Assembly: GCA_028551475.1 (NCBI GenBank)
Contig: CM052361.1
Coordinates: forward strand, 17,115,274 to 17,179,273
DNA length: 64,000 nucleotides
Reading direction: 5' to 3'
Source of the DNA: Casuarina equisetifolia
Lineage: Eukaryota; Streptophyta; Magnoliopsida; Fagales; Casuarinaceae
The notes below the pieces were generated by a model that had not been told where the DNA came from, did no database searches, and saw only the letters and a program-made list of their open reading frames with translations. Shown here in pieces: positions 1 to 13,559 of this stretch; the stretch's first letter is position 1, and each line of letters starts with the position of its first letter. The position numbers and the translations under genes are program-made.

Positions 1-2700
1 CTACAGTCTTGAGAAGAGCTCCAGGAACTACATATGTAAAAGAAGTGTAGAATTCACTCTAATAGCATGCCTGGCTGACAATGTTTTAATTCTACAAATT
101 AAAGTGGTTAAAGTGACTCCTTTAGTGTGTAAGGCATGAGAGGCTATATAACAAGTGGTTGTACAATTCAAAGGCAAGGAAAAAACACAACTTGTTTTTG
201 AAATCTTGAAACACAAGTCTCCTTTATCATTTCTTAGCTTTCTTCATCGTTGTTCGATGAATTTTATATACAAGTGAACATGTCGAACAAGTAATATAAT
301 GATAAGAAAGATATCGTCCCACAAAGATTGGTGATTACTAGACCAACTAATTACCAACGATGAATAACTCCTAGAATTTATCTAGCAAACCAAATTGATA
401 GATGATAGATTAACTAACTAAGTCTAAGAAAACTAAATACAAGAAATATGTTAGAGCATCCGATTTCACCATAATTACTAGGTATTAATATTGATTATTT
501 ATGCTTGCAAAAGAGACAATATCTATGTGATGGCGGAACTTCCTAATTTATTTACTATCCTATATCTAGGTATAGCAAACCTACTTAGTTTATTAATTCA
601 CTATATCTCTATATGTGAATTGAAACAAACTAAATGCATTAGGATCTATGAACATTCCTAGTTTACACCGAAAGCCACATAAATAATATGATATATGTCT
701 ATCCATATTTAATCTATAGTTGCATATTACAAGAAGCAACTGCATGCTGTTTTCTGTCGGTCTCTAACATGCAAATCAAGTTATCTAAGTGGTAGCTAAT
801 CACCTAAAAACATTAAACTCTGTTATATGTAACTTCACATAAATAAAATATCTTGCAAAACATAATAATCATAAGATTTATACCATCATAATTAGGTTAC
901 ATCGTAGCTCTAACAAAAATAAACTAAAACATAAAGAAATAATGAGGAAGAATGGTAATAAGAAATAAAGAAGGCATCTTGAATCCAAGAACAAGAAGTC
1001 TGTCACCCTTTTTGTCTTCTCTTCAAGAAAATCTTGAATTCTTGGTCTCTTTCTTGAGTTGTGCTTAATTTCCTCATTTCCCCTTCTTTTGCCTCTTCTC
1101 TTCTCTTAAATAGGGTTTAGGTTTAGACCTACTCTTATCCTAGTAGAATTGGGTTTTAGAGATCTAAAACAATTTGGTTTTGAACTCTTAATTTAATTAG
1201 GTTTTGAACTCCTAATTTAATTATGCTTTCAACTCCTAATATGATTAGGTTTTCTAATTATTTAGAAAACTCAATAACAATAAAATCTAATAACAATCAT
1301 TTAAAGCCCAAACCCATATTGACTCTCTTGATCTTGATATTACGATTTTGCCACACAATAAGCATCAAGCTCTCCATGTTCATCCCTTTTCTCTTTGCCT
1401 CCTTGTGCTACATAAATAAAATAAATTTAGGTGAATAAAGAGGAGTTCAAATATTTTCTCACAATTAATAAAGTTATTTATTGCCTAAAATAGGTAAAAT
1501 AACTTTATAAAAATAGAGTTATTAATCTCCTTTTATCTTTTTTTAGTTTTTCTTTAGTTTAGACTCCTATAGATGTTTCCAATTCAAAAAATATAGGAAT
1601 GAATTTGAGATAACTTTGAATATAATAGGCAATAAGTTTGAATTGTGACTGTTTTGGAATTTCATTGTATACCTAAAGTGGAAGACCTTATATAACTTGG
1701 TGTTTGTATTTTGTATAAACATTTTTGAAAAAATACCATTAAGTCCACTTAATTTTATTTTCAAATTATAAACTTGAGGTTTGAGTGACATAAAATAAAT
1801 AACTTTTTTAGTAGGTTCAGTTGTAACCATTCATGCATCCCTGGATTCTTTGATTCTATTATTTTAAGTAAAATACAAATGAATACCAGCTCGAAAGGTT
1901 GGAATTGATAAGACATTTGAGACGGAGGCAAAAGTAGGTTTCTTACGTCATCCTCTAATAATTGATCCTATATTCAACCAAATTGCTTACGGTTGTCCTA
2001 AGTCGATTGGTCCTCGAAGAATATTCTTCTTACCCCATGTTCAGTTGGTAAAAGGATAAGTCAGGATAAGAGCACTCGGCCTCCGGGCCGTTTCGAAAAG
2101 GACAGCTTTTCTGTGGGCCGTGGCGGCTCTCCTTCACAGTCTCCCACGGCGGTTGACTGCTAAAACATGATCGCTTATCAGATCAGGACGGCTTAACACT
2201 CCACGATGCGGAGTTTGGTACGCGACAGGGACCATTGTTTTTCTCCCAGAGACGTTCTAGAATAGGTCAAGTGGGCCCAATTTTAATTGCATGATTGCAC
2301 TCTGCCCACAGTAGTGTCACTTATCTTAGAGGCTTTTCTTATATTAAAGATCCAAAGTGGGTAACAGCATATTCGGTGTCACTTATCACAATTTACTGCC
2401 TCTTTTTAAAAAATAAAAATACAAATTAAAAAACTTAAATATTTAACTCAAAAATTTATCCAAAAGTTTTATGACACTTATTTTATGAGTTTATGTTGTA
2501 TGTTTTTGTACGTTTAACAACATTAAACTTAACATTTGAGATAAAACAGATTTAACCTCCTCCTAATACTATATTAAGAAATTAAAAATATAGTGCAAAA
2601 ACTAAGGATTAAAAGAAAAAATTCCTTAAGCTTTACCACAAGAGTAGCAGTAAATAATAAACTAAAATCTCGGATACGATCAGTGGAAAATTAACCGGGA
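1..2700. other. Gene-free repeat-like region upstream of the DUF760 gene
   Basis: No coding sequence that I can support lies here. The stretch is AT-rich and has the texture of retrotransposon LTR or leader DNA, for example a CGTCCCACAAAG motif near 315 and a 'TTAAATAGGGTTTAGG' stretch near 1107, but I could not find paired ends or protein domains. A short GC-rich patch at about 2055-2160 contrasts with its surroundings and lies 700-800 bp before the DUF760 start codon. It may belong to the promoter region, which is an inference only. Confidence 0.5.
1176..1247. repeat. 24-bp tandem repeat, three units
   Basis: Three adjacent 24-bp units begin at 1176, 1200 and 1224. Units one and two differ at a single base (GGTTTTGAACTC followed by TTAATTTAATTA or CTAATTTAATTA), and unit three is more diverged. 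A partial fourth unit (GGTTTTC) follows. No function is apparent; it looks like a small minisatellite in non-coding DNA. Confidence 0.8.
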
Positions 2701-2877
2701 TTTACGCAAGACATGAGAGATTTGCAGATGTGATGTTGGATATTTTAGTCTCCGGATCCCACATTCAAGAACTCCATGATATCTCTCCCCTTCAGTCTCG
2801 TATGGTCAAATCCCTATCCATTAAGGCTTTACCCACCCAACGCTGCAGCGCATCCTCAAGCCTGGAAGATTCTGTTC

Positions 2878-5800
2878 ATGGACTGTTGCCTCTCCCGCCA
2901 CTCCATCAAAGTGCTCCCTGCTCCCCGCCCTCCCTTCCTTCAAAAGCAGCTCCGTTTCTCTCGCAAGACTGCCGTGCAGTTGCCCAACAAACGCAGGTCC
3001 TTCTCCGTCATCGCCAGCGGTGGGGCCAGCCGTTGCGAGCCCAGTAGCAGCCTAAACTCACCACTAGAGCCGCGTTCTCTGCCAGGGAGGTTCCTGAGTA
3101 GTGTCTTGCAGAACCAGCGCCACCTCTTCCACGCGGCTGTCGCCGAGGAGCTCAGACTCTTGGCCGATGACCGTGATGGCGCAGTTTCTCGCATGATGCT
3201 TAGCGCGGGCTCCGACGAGGCTTCCCTTCACAGGTTCTTTTCCTTTTGTTTCTGTTCGTGGTTTTGTGTTTGTCCGTGTTTGCGCACATTCATGCATGCA
3301 TGTATATGTCAATGTCTTTTGTAAATACATATGGGTTTGTATATGTGTGTGGATTTGTGTAGAGATGCATGTGGCATAAAATTGTTGGCTTTTACCTCCA
3401 TTTATGGGATTTTCGTGTTTCTTGTTTTTTAGTTTATTGTGAAAGATGGGAAGAAGAAGCTTGTGCAAGCATTGTTCACCTATTGATTATTTTGCTTCTG
3501 TCATGCAATACAGCTTTTGGCATATGTGGAATTTCGGTACCTTTTGGCATATGGCGATATCTAAAAACTCTGCTTAATGGGGTGCTCTGAGTAGTTTGAC
3601 TTGCTATTGTAACGTGCTATATTTCTTCGCAATTGGTCGTACCATTATTTTAGTCTCTTGTAACATTGGGAACCTACAAATCGAAGTCTGGAAACTCATT
3701 CAACTCTGTGAAACAAAAGCATAACAAAAGTTGTCTCATTTGCTTTTCTTCATAGGTCCTCTTCTTTAAGTATTCAGTGCTTCATCCGTTCTCTATGAAG
3801 GGTTTAAAGATGCTTCTGCCTTTGACTCTGCAATTGATGCTCTGTCTTCACAACATAGGAAGAAAATTTTAAACTCATGGTAACTAACTAAAACAGCGAA
3901 GAGCATGATCCCCTTTAGATTCTTAATTGCGTTTCACTTAGGTTTGGTTCCTTTCTTTCCTTTGATTAAATTTCTCCTAGTATCATAATGGTGAATTCCA
4001 GTGAAGTAGGATTAGAACAACTATGTAACAGGATTTGTAGATAGTAAGTGAAAAAGTCAGTTTGTTGAAATTATTTCACCTAAATGTTTCGTCAAATCTC
4101 ATGAGCGGTCAAAAACTTGTGACAGTTCTGGAATTGATCAGATGATCAGAGTTGTGAAATCAAGCTGTTTTTATGTGGTATATCTGATCCTATTTTCCAT
4201 GAATGCATATTTTGCAAGCTTAATGAAGTTCCCAACAGTATTCTACAGCATTCTAAGCCATTCCTGGCGAATTCATTTACCCAGATTTGATCTTCATCGT
4301 TGACAGATTATGTAATGAGGGCCTATAAGAAAACTCTTCTATGCATAATAACTGCTTTAGCCATCATGTATTTGAGATAAGTATTTGAAACATCTTATCC
4401 TGTGAAAAATTTAGTAATTGTAATGTCCTCAATCATGCGGATTTTTTAGAGAAATCTTGGTAGTGTGCTTCCATATAACTTTGTACTTGCTAGTCCTAGT
4501 CAAGATCGTTGAATATTAATCTTGGGATAGCCCCATCTTTATAGTCAGGCATTGTCTATTTCCTGGGTTATTGACGCTATAAAGGAGTCAGATTGTTTCA
4601 GTTAACTATTTCGAGTAGTAATAGGGAACCGTGTTTCAATTTGTGACCTATCTTTACTGAGCCAAAATATATATATATAAACAAGAGAGCTTGTTCTTGT
4701 TCTTCTTCAAAATTCGCTTGATAAGAAAAGGGAGATCCTTTATAGCCATACTACTTCTCGTTATTTCCTTTCCTGATCAGAACTGTCAGAAAAGCGTATA
4801 ACAATTGGGTTTCCATCAATACCTTGTGCCATAAAAACTGCATGGCACCATGAGAGATAATGTGATTGAGATTTGGCTTTCCTTGTGCTCTTGTATTGAA
4901 TTATGTCAACCTCTAAATCACTATCCAAATGAAGGTCATTCATATGCACGTCTCCATAAATTCACTTCAAGATGTGCTGAAAAGTCTTTTACTTTTATCT
5001 TTTGTCTCATTGTTTATAAAATTTTCACCATTAATCTTATTCTATTTAGTGCTTATTGTTTTAGTTTGTGTTTCTGGTGTTCTTTGTGAGCAGAATAGAA
5101 TGCTCTCCTTTTAAATCTTCTGTGGATGGTTAAGTAACGACCAGGTCTATTGAGTGTGAAACATGCACGTGTTCCCTAGTGTAGTTGGTGGCTTAATGCC
5201 TATTTGAGTGGCCAGAATGCAGTAGAAGAGAGAGGAGAAGAAGATGGAAATAAAATTCCCAGAGCAACAATGGTGAAAGTGGTCTGAAGTGCTGCAAGAG
5301 TTGTGTGTTCTTAGCGATCATGTTCTATAAGTTTCATGATTTGTAAACTGGTAATAAAAATGGGGCAAAATTAACCAAAGGGTTGTGTGCAATGTGGTGC
5401 CAATCAAACTAACATATTGGTTGCTTCATATTTTCATACTATAGCTTCTCTTTATCTACTTTGTTTCAGCATATTCTATCACTCTGTATCATCAAGATCA
5501 ACTCCTTGAGATGTGGTCATGTTTGGAATAACTCATTGCAAGAGGGATGTGTCATTTTATATGATATTCCGTGGATTATGGAGGATCTGCTCTAAACCTA
5601 GCATATTTTGGTTGAGAGTAAGTATTCCACCATAACTAGGCACATTAGGACCTACAGGTAGGCAGAGAAGGAAGTTAATGGAAGTTAGGTGTGCTGTAGT
5701 GTGAAGAGTGACTGCATGCTCTTGACATGTGGAATTTTTGGAAGGATGAACATTTTTGAGGTTACGAAGCTTGTTGTTTATTATGTTAAACTTTTTCTCA

Positions 5801-7498
5801 GACAATGAACATCTGCTCATCTCATGAGTTTTTCTTCCTCTATTTGCTTCTTGGAATTTTTTCTTATATGTTTTTGATGGTGTGGATCTTACGAAATTGA
5901 TGTATAGTTTTTTTTCCCTACCTATGGTGGGGCATAATCCTTATTATAAATGGTGGCATCTCCTTTGATGACTTACAATTGTTTACTAATCTGTAAAAGA
6001 AGGATTGTTTTCCCCTTCCCCCAGGGCTAGGAGCTAAAGAAATAATAACAGCAATCAACATAAAGTGGTTCTTTCTATTAGAATCATAGTTTTCTAATTT
6101 CTGATTCATGAGATTTCATGACACATATAAGTTAAGTTTTTCTATTAATTTCTTTTAATTTCTTGCTTTATTTCAGTTGATTTTTTACAAGTGCTGTGTT
6201 CATTTTTATGTTACGTAGGACTTCCCTTGCTTTTGGAAGGTCCTTCTATATTGAAGCTAGATATTCAGATGCCTAATTTTCAGAATTACTAGTATCGGCT
6301 ATTGATTAGTCGTTGCTGTTGTTAGCATGATATGATTTAAAACATTCAGTCTCTTATCTCATTCTTTGTAAGAACTGTGAAAGAGCTACTTAGCATGTGC
6401 TATCACATACTGAGGTTATGAGGAGTGACTTCAATTGCTTATATGGACATATATAACCCTTGGTACAGGGGAATCGGATTAGTAGAATGTAGTGTTTGGT
6501 ACATGTTAGAAATGAGTTTCTTTTAATGTGCTAGGCGCAGCTTATTTATTTATTTATTTGGTAATGTTTTGGTAGACCGAAACCTTTGTTGTTAAAAGTT
6601 TTGATTTGCATATGCTTATCAGAGAGATTTGTTTTATTATCTTAGTTTTCTCTTTTTTTTATATATATGACCTGAAATATATCTGAATGCCAGGAGGGTT
6701 GCACAACTTAAGGAGCAAGAGTGCCAAATAGCCATTGAAGATGTCATGTTCATGTTGATCTTTTACAAATTTTCTGAGATCAAGGTTCCTCTAGTTCCAA
6801 GGCTCTCTAGATGCATTTATAATAACAGACTAGAGATCTGGCCTCCAAAGGACTGGGAGCTGGAGTCCATTCACAGCTTGGAGTTTTTGGAGATGATCAG
6901 GGAACATGTCACTGCTGTCACTGGCTTGAGCGCTAATTCCAGTGTCACAGACAACTGGGCTACAACTAAGATCACACTGGTCATGCTTGGCCGGATATAC
7001 GTGGCATCCATCTTCTATGGTTACTTTTTAAAGTCTGCCTCATTGAGGCACAAGTTGGAACAAAGTCTAGCTTCAGTAAACCCAAACCTTCATCTCAGCC
7101 ACTGGCCTTCCTTCCAGTTTCAAGAACTGTGTCCTTATGAATTGAAAACTCTTTTCTTTGGCCGTGTCCGTAACAAGCAATCTGTGGCCTATGTTCAAGC
7201 GTCAAGTAAACAGGAAATAAATCATGAAACTTTGAAATGTTATGTAACAAAGTTTAATCCTGAGACATTGCAGAGATGTGCAAAACTTAGATCTAAGGAG
7301 GCACTCAACTTGATCGAGAATCATAGCCGTGCTCTCTTTGGGGATGAGAAGACTTGTTTGGTAGAGAATGATCTTGGGATCTTGACATCATTTTCAAGTC
7401 TGAAGAGATTGGTTTTGGAGGCTGTTGCTTTTGGTTCATTCCTCTGGGACACAGAAGAATACATCGACACTGTGTATAAGCTCAAGGAGAATAATTAG
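2878..7498 (+). CDS. DUF760-family protein, chloroplast-targeted (At3g17800-like)
   Basis: Exon 1 is 2878-3233 and exon 2 is 6694-7498, separated by a 3.46-kb GT-AG intron (donor CAG/GTTC, acceptor GCCAG/G). The split codon 119 is AGG (Arg), giving an uninterrupted 386-residue product. The N-terminus (MDCCLSRHSIKVLP..., then an Arg/Ser-rich stretch) looks like a chloroplast transit peptide. Residues from about 60 onward match the DUF760 pattern of the Arabidopsis UV-B-induced protein At3g17800, including VMFMLIFYKFSE, the WATTKI stretch and the C-terminal LKRLVLEAVAFGSFLWD. The biochemical role of the family is not established; members are plastid proteins linked to UV-B or stress response. 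I chose the ATG at 2878 because the family-like transit peptide begins there. An in-frame ATG at 2776 would add 34 residues, and an out-of-frame ATG at 2730 would open an overlapping upstream frame if the transcript starts that far out. Family call is fairly certain, function is not. Confidence 0.82.
3234..6693 (+). other. Single 3.46-kb intron of the DUF760 gene
   Basis: The intron is bounded by GT at 3234 and AG at 6692-6693. It has a T-rich tract and (AT)n just before the 3' splice site. I see no exon, RNA gene or recognisable transposon inside. The reading frames within it are short and have no family resemblance. Confidence 0.75.
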
Positions 7499-7894
7499 TT
7501 TAAAGTGAAGGTTATTAAGTTGCATATTTCTGCTTTTGAGTAATTCTCTTGTAAATAGAAGCTCCGCAAGATACCTTTTACACTAGCATGCTGCTGCTGT
7601 ACAATTTTCTGATAAATGCTGTAAATTATTTGTTATTATAAATAAGATAAGTGATTTGAATCGCAGTCCACTGTTTTCTGTTTTTCTAATCTCTTTTATT
7701 GGTTATGTTTATTGATATAACAATCCACTTTTTGCCTGCTATGTGGTTGAGTCGGTTAATTGGCATGGCTATTGCTGGTAGTTTTGTTGCCTCTAGCGTA
7801 TTAAAGAGTTTGATAAGAAGTGACTTGTGTTTCGGGAGAGGCAGCTTGCTGGGCCGATAAATGTTTGTATTTACCTTCAAGATTGCAGTAGCTG

Positions 7895-8122
7895 ATGTTT
7901 TTCCTGATTTATGCTCAGCAATTATCCAAACAAGATAAAGTTGTGGACAATTTCCGAAGCACCAAGGACTTTCTGGACGCTGCTTTTAGCAGTGGCAGGC
8001 ATATTGAAGTAGCGCTGGCAAATCCGACAGGCAAATGGCTCCCACTTACCAACGTATTGAGTAAACTTTTGACTTGTAAGAGACAGATAATTATGGGTTC
8101 GGCGACAGAAGCAAAGGCCTAG
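7895..8122 (+). other. Unrecognised open frame, possible exon
   Basis: An open frame of 75 codons ends at 8122. Its balanced composition (QDKVVDNFRSTKDFLDAAF, then IEVALANPTGKWLPL) looks more protein-like than the surrounding noise. It is preceded at about 7917 by a plausible splice acceptor, TTTATGCTCAG/C. I do not recognise a family. It could be an alternative last exon of the DUF760 gene, a relic of another gene, or chance. No second exon could be joined to it. Confidence 0.25.
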
Positions 8123-8534
8123 TGGTTGGCTTCAACATCTTTTCGAACGTTTGGTTCCTCATTCTAAAGCAATAATTATGACGGGCATCAATCTCTTTTC
8201 TGAACGAAACAAACAAATATGAAACTAAATCATTCCACTACTTTCGAAAGGGTGTACTCTTCGTTTCTCTTCCAGCATGATTGGCCTAGCGACTTATGGC
8301 CAATTATTGGTGTATCTCTCACCAAACGTCCTCTCATATTATTGATGCTGAGTTCGTACGCTACAATTCATCTAAATCAATGCGACACAGTGTGGGATTG
8401 GAATTCCCAACTCACAGATCATGCCTCCTTGGGTGATTCTCTTATCTGCTGATGAAATCCCCGCCGCCCACATGCAATGGCTTTCTGTTTTGGTGTCTTT
8501 TGTTGGGCCCCGGTGTCTGGGTCCACTAGTGTTG

Positions 8535-9402
8535 GAATTTGTTCCACACCGAATGTGAATGGCTGGTTATATAGCCTTGTTAATGGCCAGTGGTGTACCA
8601 CCCTTCTAGACGCATGTTTTAATGATGGGCCCCAGTTTTAACATGGAATTGGAGCTAAGTTTCATCTAGGCTAGGTCTTCTTGGCTACTTGGGTTCTTTT
8701 CTCTAGTTCTTATTAGGTTGGTTCTTCGCACATAGCTCGTGACCTTCCAAAGGAAATATGTTGCATTTGTCCCACACTGAATATGGATGACTCATTATGT
8801 GGTCTTATTGTAATGGGCTTAAGGAAAAATCCATTCGGCACTCAATTCTGACTCAGAATTGAGTTGAACTTAACCAGAATTATCGTAATGGAAAGGTTTT
8901 AAAAGAAAAAAAAAGAAAAATTTAAGAGTAAAAAGTATATGAAGAAGTATAAAATGTATGAGGATAAAGGGATTAAAAAATGTGTAAGCATTATTTAAAA
9001 TTTGAAATAAGTTCATTAGATACTTATAATTCCAAACCGAAGATATTCAAATTAAGACTAACGTATAATTACTTAGATGTAACTGCCCTCTTTATAAGAA
9101 GAATATTATTGTTTGTTTCAATTTTAATAAGTGCATTATTCAATAACTTTCATGAAAATACAAAAAAACAAATGGATACCACTTAAGTAGACAACCTAAC
9201 AACAAAGGAAATTAGGTGGGCCATACTTGTACTCACATATCTACTAGCCTATATTGCCAGTTTAAAACATAGAAGTTTGACTCGTATTTGTTCAGCCAAC
9301 CTGTTGGCTTGTATTGCTAATTTGGAACATTATTAATGGCTAAAAGTGTACAACCTTTAAGCACCCATTTTTTGAGGATGAGTCCTAGTTTTAACAACTA
9401 GC
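8535..9402. repeat. Two diverged copies of a dispersed repeat
   Basis: The end sections of two segments, about 8587-8640 and 9339-9400, share the order GTGTACCACCCTT / GTGTACAACCTTT, then a CGCATGTTTT / CACCCATTTT block, then CCAGTTTTAAC / CTAGTTTTAAC. Their 5' parts (TGTTCCACACCGAATGTG near 8540, TGTCCCACACTGAATATG near 8767) resemble the TCCCACAT-type motif common in plant repeats. The family is not identified, and similarity was judged by eye. Confidence 0.4.
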
Positions 9403-9694
9403 TAGGGTGGGTGAATAATTGGAGTTGAAATGGGTTATAGTTATTGACAATTCAATTCTTATGGAGTTCAACGTCTTGTGGATGGAAAATTGAATAGCAA
9501 ACTTTACCGTTAACATAAATTGATATTAATATAAGTTACCTAATGATCGCTTCTTATCAAACCAACTTTCAAAATAGCAATTTGAGTTCAAACCTCAAAA
9601 TACGACCATATATTTTTAGAAGCTCAATTCTTGAAAATCAAATCATGCATTATTCTAGAGGAAAAAAAAAGAAAAATTAACTTGTCGGACAAAA

Positions 9695-9765
9695 ATATAT
9701 ATATATATATGTATGTATATATAGGTATTAGATCAAGGTATTAGTAACATAAGAATTACCACACT

Positions 9766-9812
<47 letters not shown>

Positions 9813-9820
9813 ATATGTAT
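9695..9820. repeat. TA/TATG microsatellites
   Basis: Two runs of alternating TA with interspersed GTATG occur at about 9696-9723 and 9767-9823. These are simple sequence repeats with no coding potential. Confidence 0.9.
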
Positions 9821-10379
9821 ATATTAAGGTATTTTTCTCTCTTATAAACAATTTTAAGTGAAAAAAGTGAGTCCTTTCTAATACACTAGTAAAGCTTAAA
9901 TTCAAATTGAACATATCCTTATCTTGCCCTATCATTTGTCCTATTACCAATGAACTATCTCATGCTTAGGACAAGAAAATATGTTAGATAATAATTATTT
10001 TACATTACTAATATCTTAATTTAGTGTTCTCCTTATATATGTAAACCAAATTCAAGTAGCTAAAGAATCATTTCATTAATGTAGGGTGATATGATTTGTA
10101 GTGGGCAACGAGTGAGCTATGAGTTATAGGAAACTTGGAACAAGATAATTGAAAATAATTTTCAAATTTAAAGTGCAAAAAAGGTAAATGGCAAGAAATT
10201 TAATTACAAAATGTAAAAATAGGAAATTAAAAGTGCATATATTTAAAGAATAAGAAAGTAAAGGCTGAAAATTAAAGGTGCATAAAGAAAAGGCTAAAAG
10301 ATAGAAATTAAGTGACAAGAAACATCAATATGTTTAGTCTTTTAATAAAACACTAGATTTTCTATCAATTTTTATGCTG

Positions 10380-13300
10380 CTTCATTATTACAATAGAGAA
10401 TAATCGACTCTAGGATATCAACTTTTATATCCTTTGATAATCCAACCACCTAAGCAATCTCATAAGTAGTAGCTATTTGCTTGATACTCTGCTTTTGTTG
10501 AGAAGATAGTGACAACTTCTTGTTTTTTACTTTTCTATGAGATTACTAAATTGCAATGAGTGAGGTATAAACTAGTAATGGATCACCAATCATAAGAAAT
10601 TCTGCATAATTAACATCACAATAAACTCATAAAAGAAAACCATCATTTGAAAGGAAGAATAAACCAAGACCAACTTCTCCTTTTAAGTACTTAACTATTT
10701 AAAGAATTACATCCTAATATGATCTCTTTGAAGCATACATGAACCAATTTAGTAAATATACAAGAAAAGAAATGTTAGGTTATGTCATGTTAAGGTAGTT
10801 TAACTTCCTAATCAACTACTAATAACTAAGAATGTTCTCTAACAATGGATCATCAAATTGTGGGCAAACTTGTTTATCATACTTAAGGATAATAAAAAGG
10901 TCATTTGTTTCCATGAGATTAATTAATGACTTTGCTCTTGAAATCCCTATTTCAAATGCCGACTCCAAAATGTACTTTCTCACACTTAAATGCATTCCAC
11001 TATTATCTTGAAGAATCTCAACTCCAAAAAAGTACTTAGGTTTTCCTTAATCTTTGATACAAAAAGTGGTGTAAATAAGATTACAAATCATTGATTTGTT
11101 GTAAATCGTCTCCAATAATTAAGGTATCATCCACATCAATAAGCACCATAACCATTTTATTATTTTGAAACCTAGTAAAGGGTGAATAATCATATAAAAA
11201 CTATTTATAGCTAACAAACACTAAGGTTTTAATGAAATTTTCATTCCATTGACATGAAGCTTACTTCAATCTATATAATTATTTTTTCAACTTGTATACT
11301 TTGGTCACTACCCCTTCACCCATCAAATGAACTCATAAGTGGCGCTTTCATGTAGACTTTCCCTTCTAGGTCACCTTGTAAGAAGGCATTATGAACATAT
11401 ATCTATTGAATCATCCATCCATGCTAAGAGACAATAGATAAAACATTCCTAAAAATAGCCAATTTCATTGTAAAAGAAAAAAGTTTCATGGTAATATATA
11501 GTTTTTTATTATATCCTTTGCTCATTAATATCAACTTATATCATTCAAAACTATCATTAACATGTCACTTTATCCTATATATCCATTTACATCCTATGAG
11601 TTTTCTCTTATATGGTGAATTTATTAGTTCTCATGTATTATTAGACTTTAACTCTTTCATTTCTTGATCCATGGCAGCTCTATCTAAATTCTTTAACAAC
11701 CTTCATGATAAAAGGTCAATTCAATATCAAGAGAGATGGTTACTGCAAAATGCAAATGTAAGGCAAGTAAATGAGTATAAGAAACATAGTTAGATATGGG
11801 ATATTGTATGGATGGACTATCTAGGTTCACAAGACTATTGTAAATAAAACTTATGTCCATATAGACAGTTTAGATGTCTTGGTGGATTTTCTAGGAAGTG
11901 GATATTTAGTATGACCAAGATGCTTTGGCATTAAGTGTGAAGGAATATAACACTTATCAAACTTGTCATAAGTAAAAACTAATGGTTCAGTAAAAGGAGG
12001 ATCTTAGATTTCTAAGGTAACACCAATGGCATAAGTGTCTTGTATTAAAGGAGTGATGATATCTTATATGGAAGCATGGTTATTTGCATGAATGCCTAGC
12101 TGAGTATGGATGGTCATAGGAGTGTCTAGTTGACTAACAATTTGTTGCATAGGCTTTTCATGTATAAATGTTGTTGCAAGGATATTAGAAGAATAACTCA
12201 CCATCTCCATATGTGAGAATGGAAAAACATTTTCATAAAAATGGATATCATAACTAAGAAATTTTTTTTAACCTTCTATATTATAAAGATTATACCTTTT
12301 TTATTCATATGGATATCCCATTACAATACTAAGAGTGGCTTGAGGGGTAAAATTATCTTTATGCCTAACTACCATGGCATTACAAAGACAATAAAAAACT
12401 TGAAGTTGAGAAAGATTGGAAACCTTCCTAGGAGGTTTCTCATATGGAGTTCTCTCATTAAAATAGAGGAAGGTATATAGTTAATAATATATGTGGTAGC
12501 AAGTATACACCCATTCCAAAAATGTGTAAGATGTTACACCATACCATTCTATTGTGGGATGTATACACATAAACTCTTATATATAATACCCTATAAGGAA
12601 AAAAAAAATTCATATGAAGAATTGAAAAAATCAGTCACAATATTGAATGCACTTGACCTTGGTACTAAATTGATTTTTCACAATATCAAAAATTCATTCC
12701 AGATTTAGTACAATTTCAATCTTATTTTTTATAAGGAATGTCCAAGTTCTTATTGGAAAATCATTAATGATAGTCAAAATATTTTGAACCATCATAGTTG
12801 GGGACATTATATAATCCTTAAAGTCCACGTGAATAATGTCAAATAATTTTTTCGCAAATTCATTGTGTGAGAAAAAGGCCGTGAGTTAGTTTTGTAAAAT
12901 GACAAATTAGACAACTTAAATCAAATGAAATAAAGTGTTTGAAATCATTCCAATACTTGAAATTACAAACTAACATTTGTCCAAAACTTACATGTCATAA
13001 ATAAAAATTAAAGTCTTTACATACTAAATTAACTGAATGGGTCGATATAGTATTGGAAAATTTACTGACATGTTTATTCCTAGGATTTGAAAAGAAATAA
13101 AGACCATGTTGCTAGCTCCTTATCTTATTGACTTCACTTGTTGAGAGGTCTTGAAACATACACAAATTGGCATAGACAACCACCAAATATGTATTTTTAA
13201 TGATAAATTTGGCAACTAAAATCAAATTGAACTGGAAATGGCAAGAATATAGGACAATATTTAATTTCAATTCTTACGCTGAAGTAATGGAGCCAATATG

Positions 13301-13480
13301 TGTCACCTTAATAATATTACCATTTATCAGTTTGACAAATCTAGTCTTAGACATACATTTTACAAAAAATTCTAAACTATTAGAATCTATAATAATATGA
13401 TCATTGCTACTATTATTTATAATTCAAAAATTTTGATGGGATTCTAAAATCCCTACCATGTTGGCATGAAAGGTCCCGCC
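10380..13480 (-). mobile_element. Degenerate Ty1/copia remnant, - strand
   Basis: Translation of the - strand, allowing stops and frameshifts, recovers the copia polyprotein order. A protease-to-preintegrase stretch at about 13130-13440 includes VKLINGNIIKVTHIGSI. An integrase region follows at about 12200-12900. Reverse transcriptase includes NAFLQGDLEGKVYMK near 11380 and a YVDD-equivalent IDVDDTLIIG near 11120-11145. RNase H at about 10400-10800 includes a VKYLKG block. Many in-frame stops show it is long dead. LTRs could not be delimited. Confidence 0.75.
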
Positions 13481-13559
13481 AAAGTCATCTTTAATCATGT
13501 TGTGAAGACTTGGGCCAATTAGATTGATATAAATAATGTATTTCTCTACAACTTCCTCA

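Larger units (their letters stand above)
7499..10300. other. Intergenic region downstream of the DUF760 gene
   Basis: This stretch holds the 3' flank of the DUF760 gene, an exon-like open frame at 7895-8122 (listed separately), two diverged copies of a dispersed repeat and two TA-rich microsatellites. No further gene is supported. Confidence 0.5.

Noticed and set aside
4761..5114. Open frames inside the DUF760 intron
   Set aside because: They overlap each other on both strands, have AT-driven composition and no splice signals joining them to the gene.
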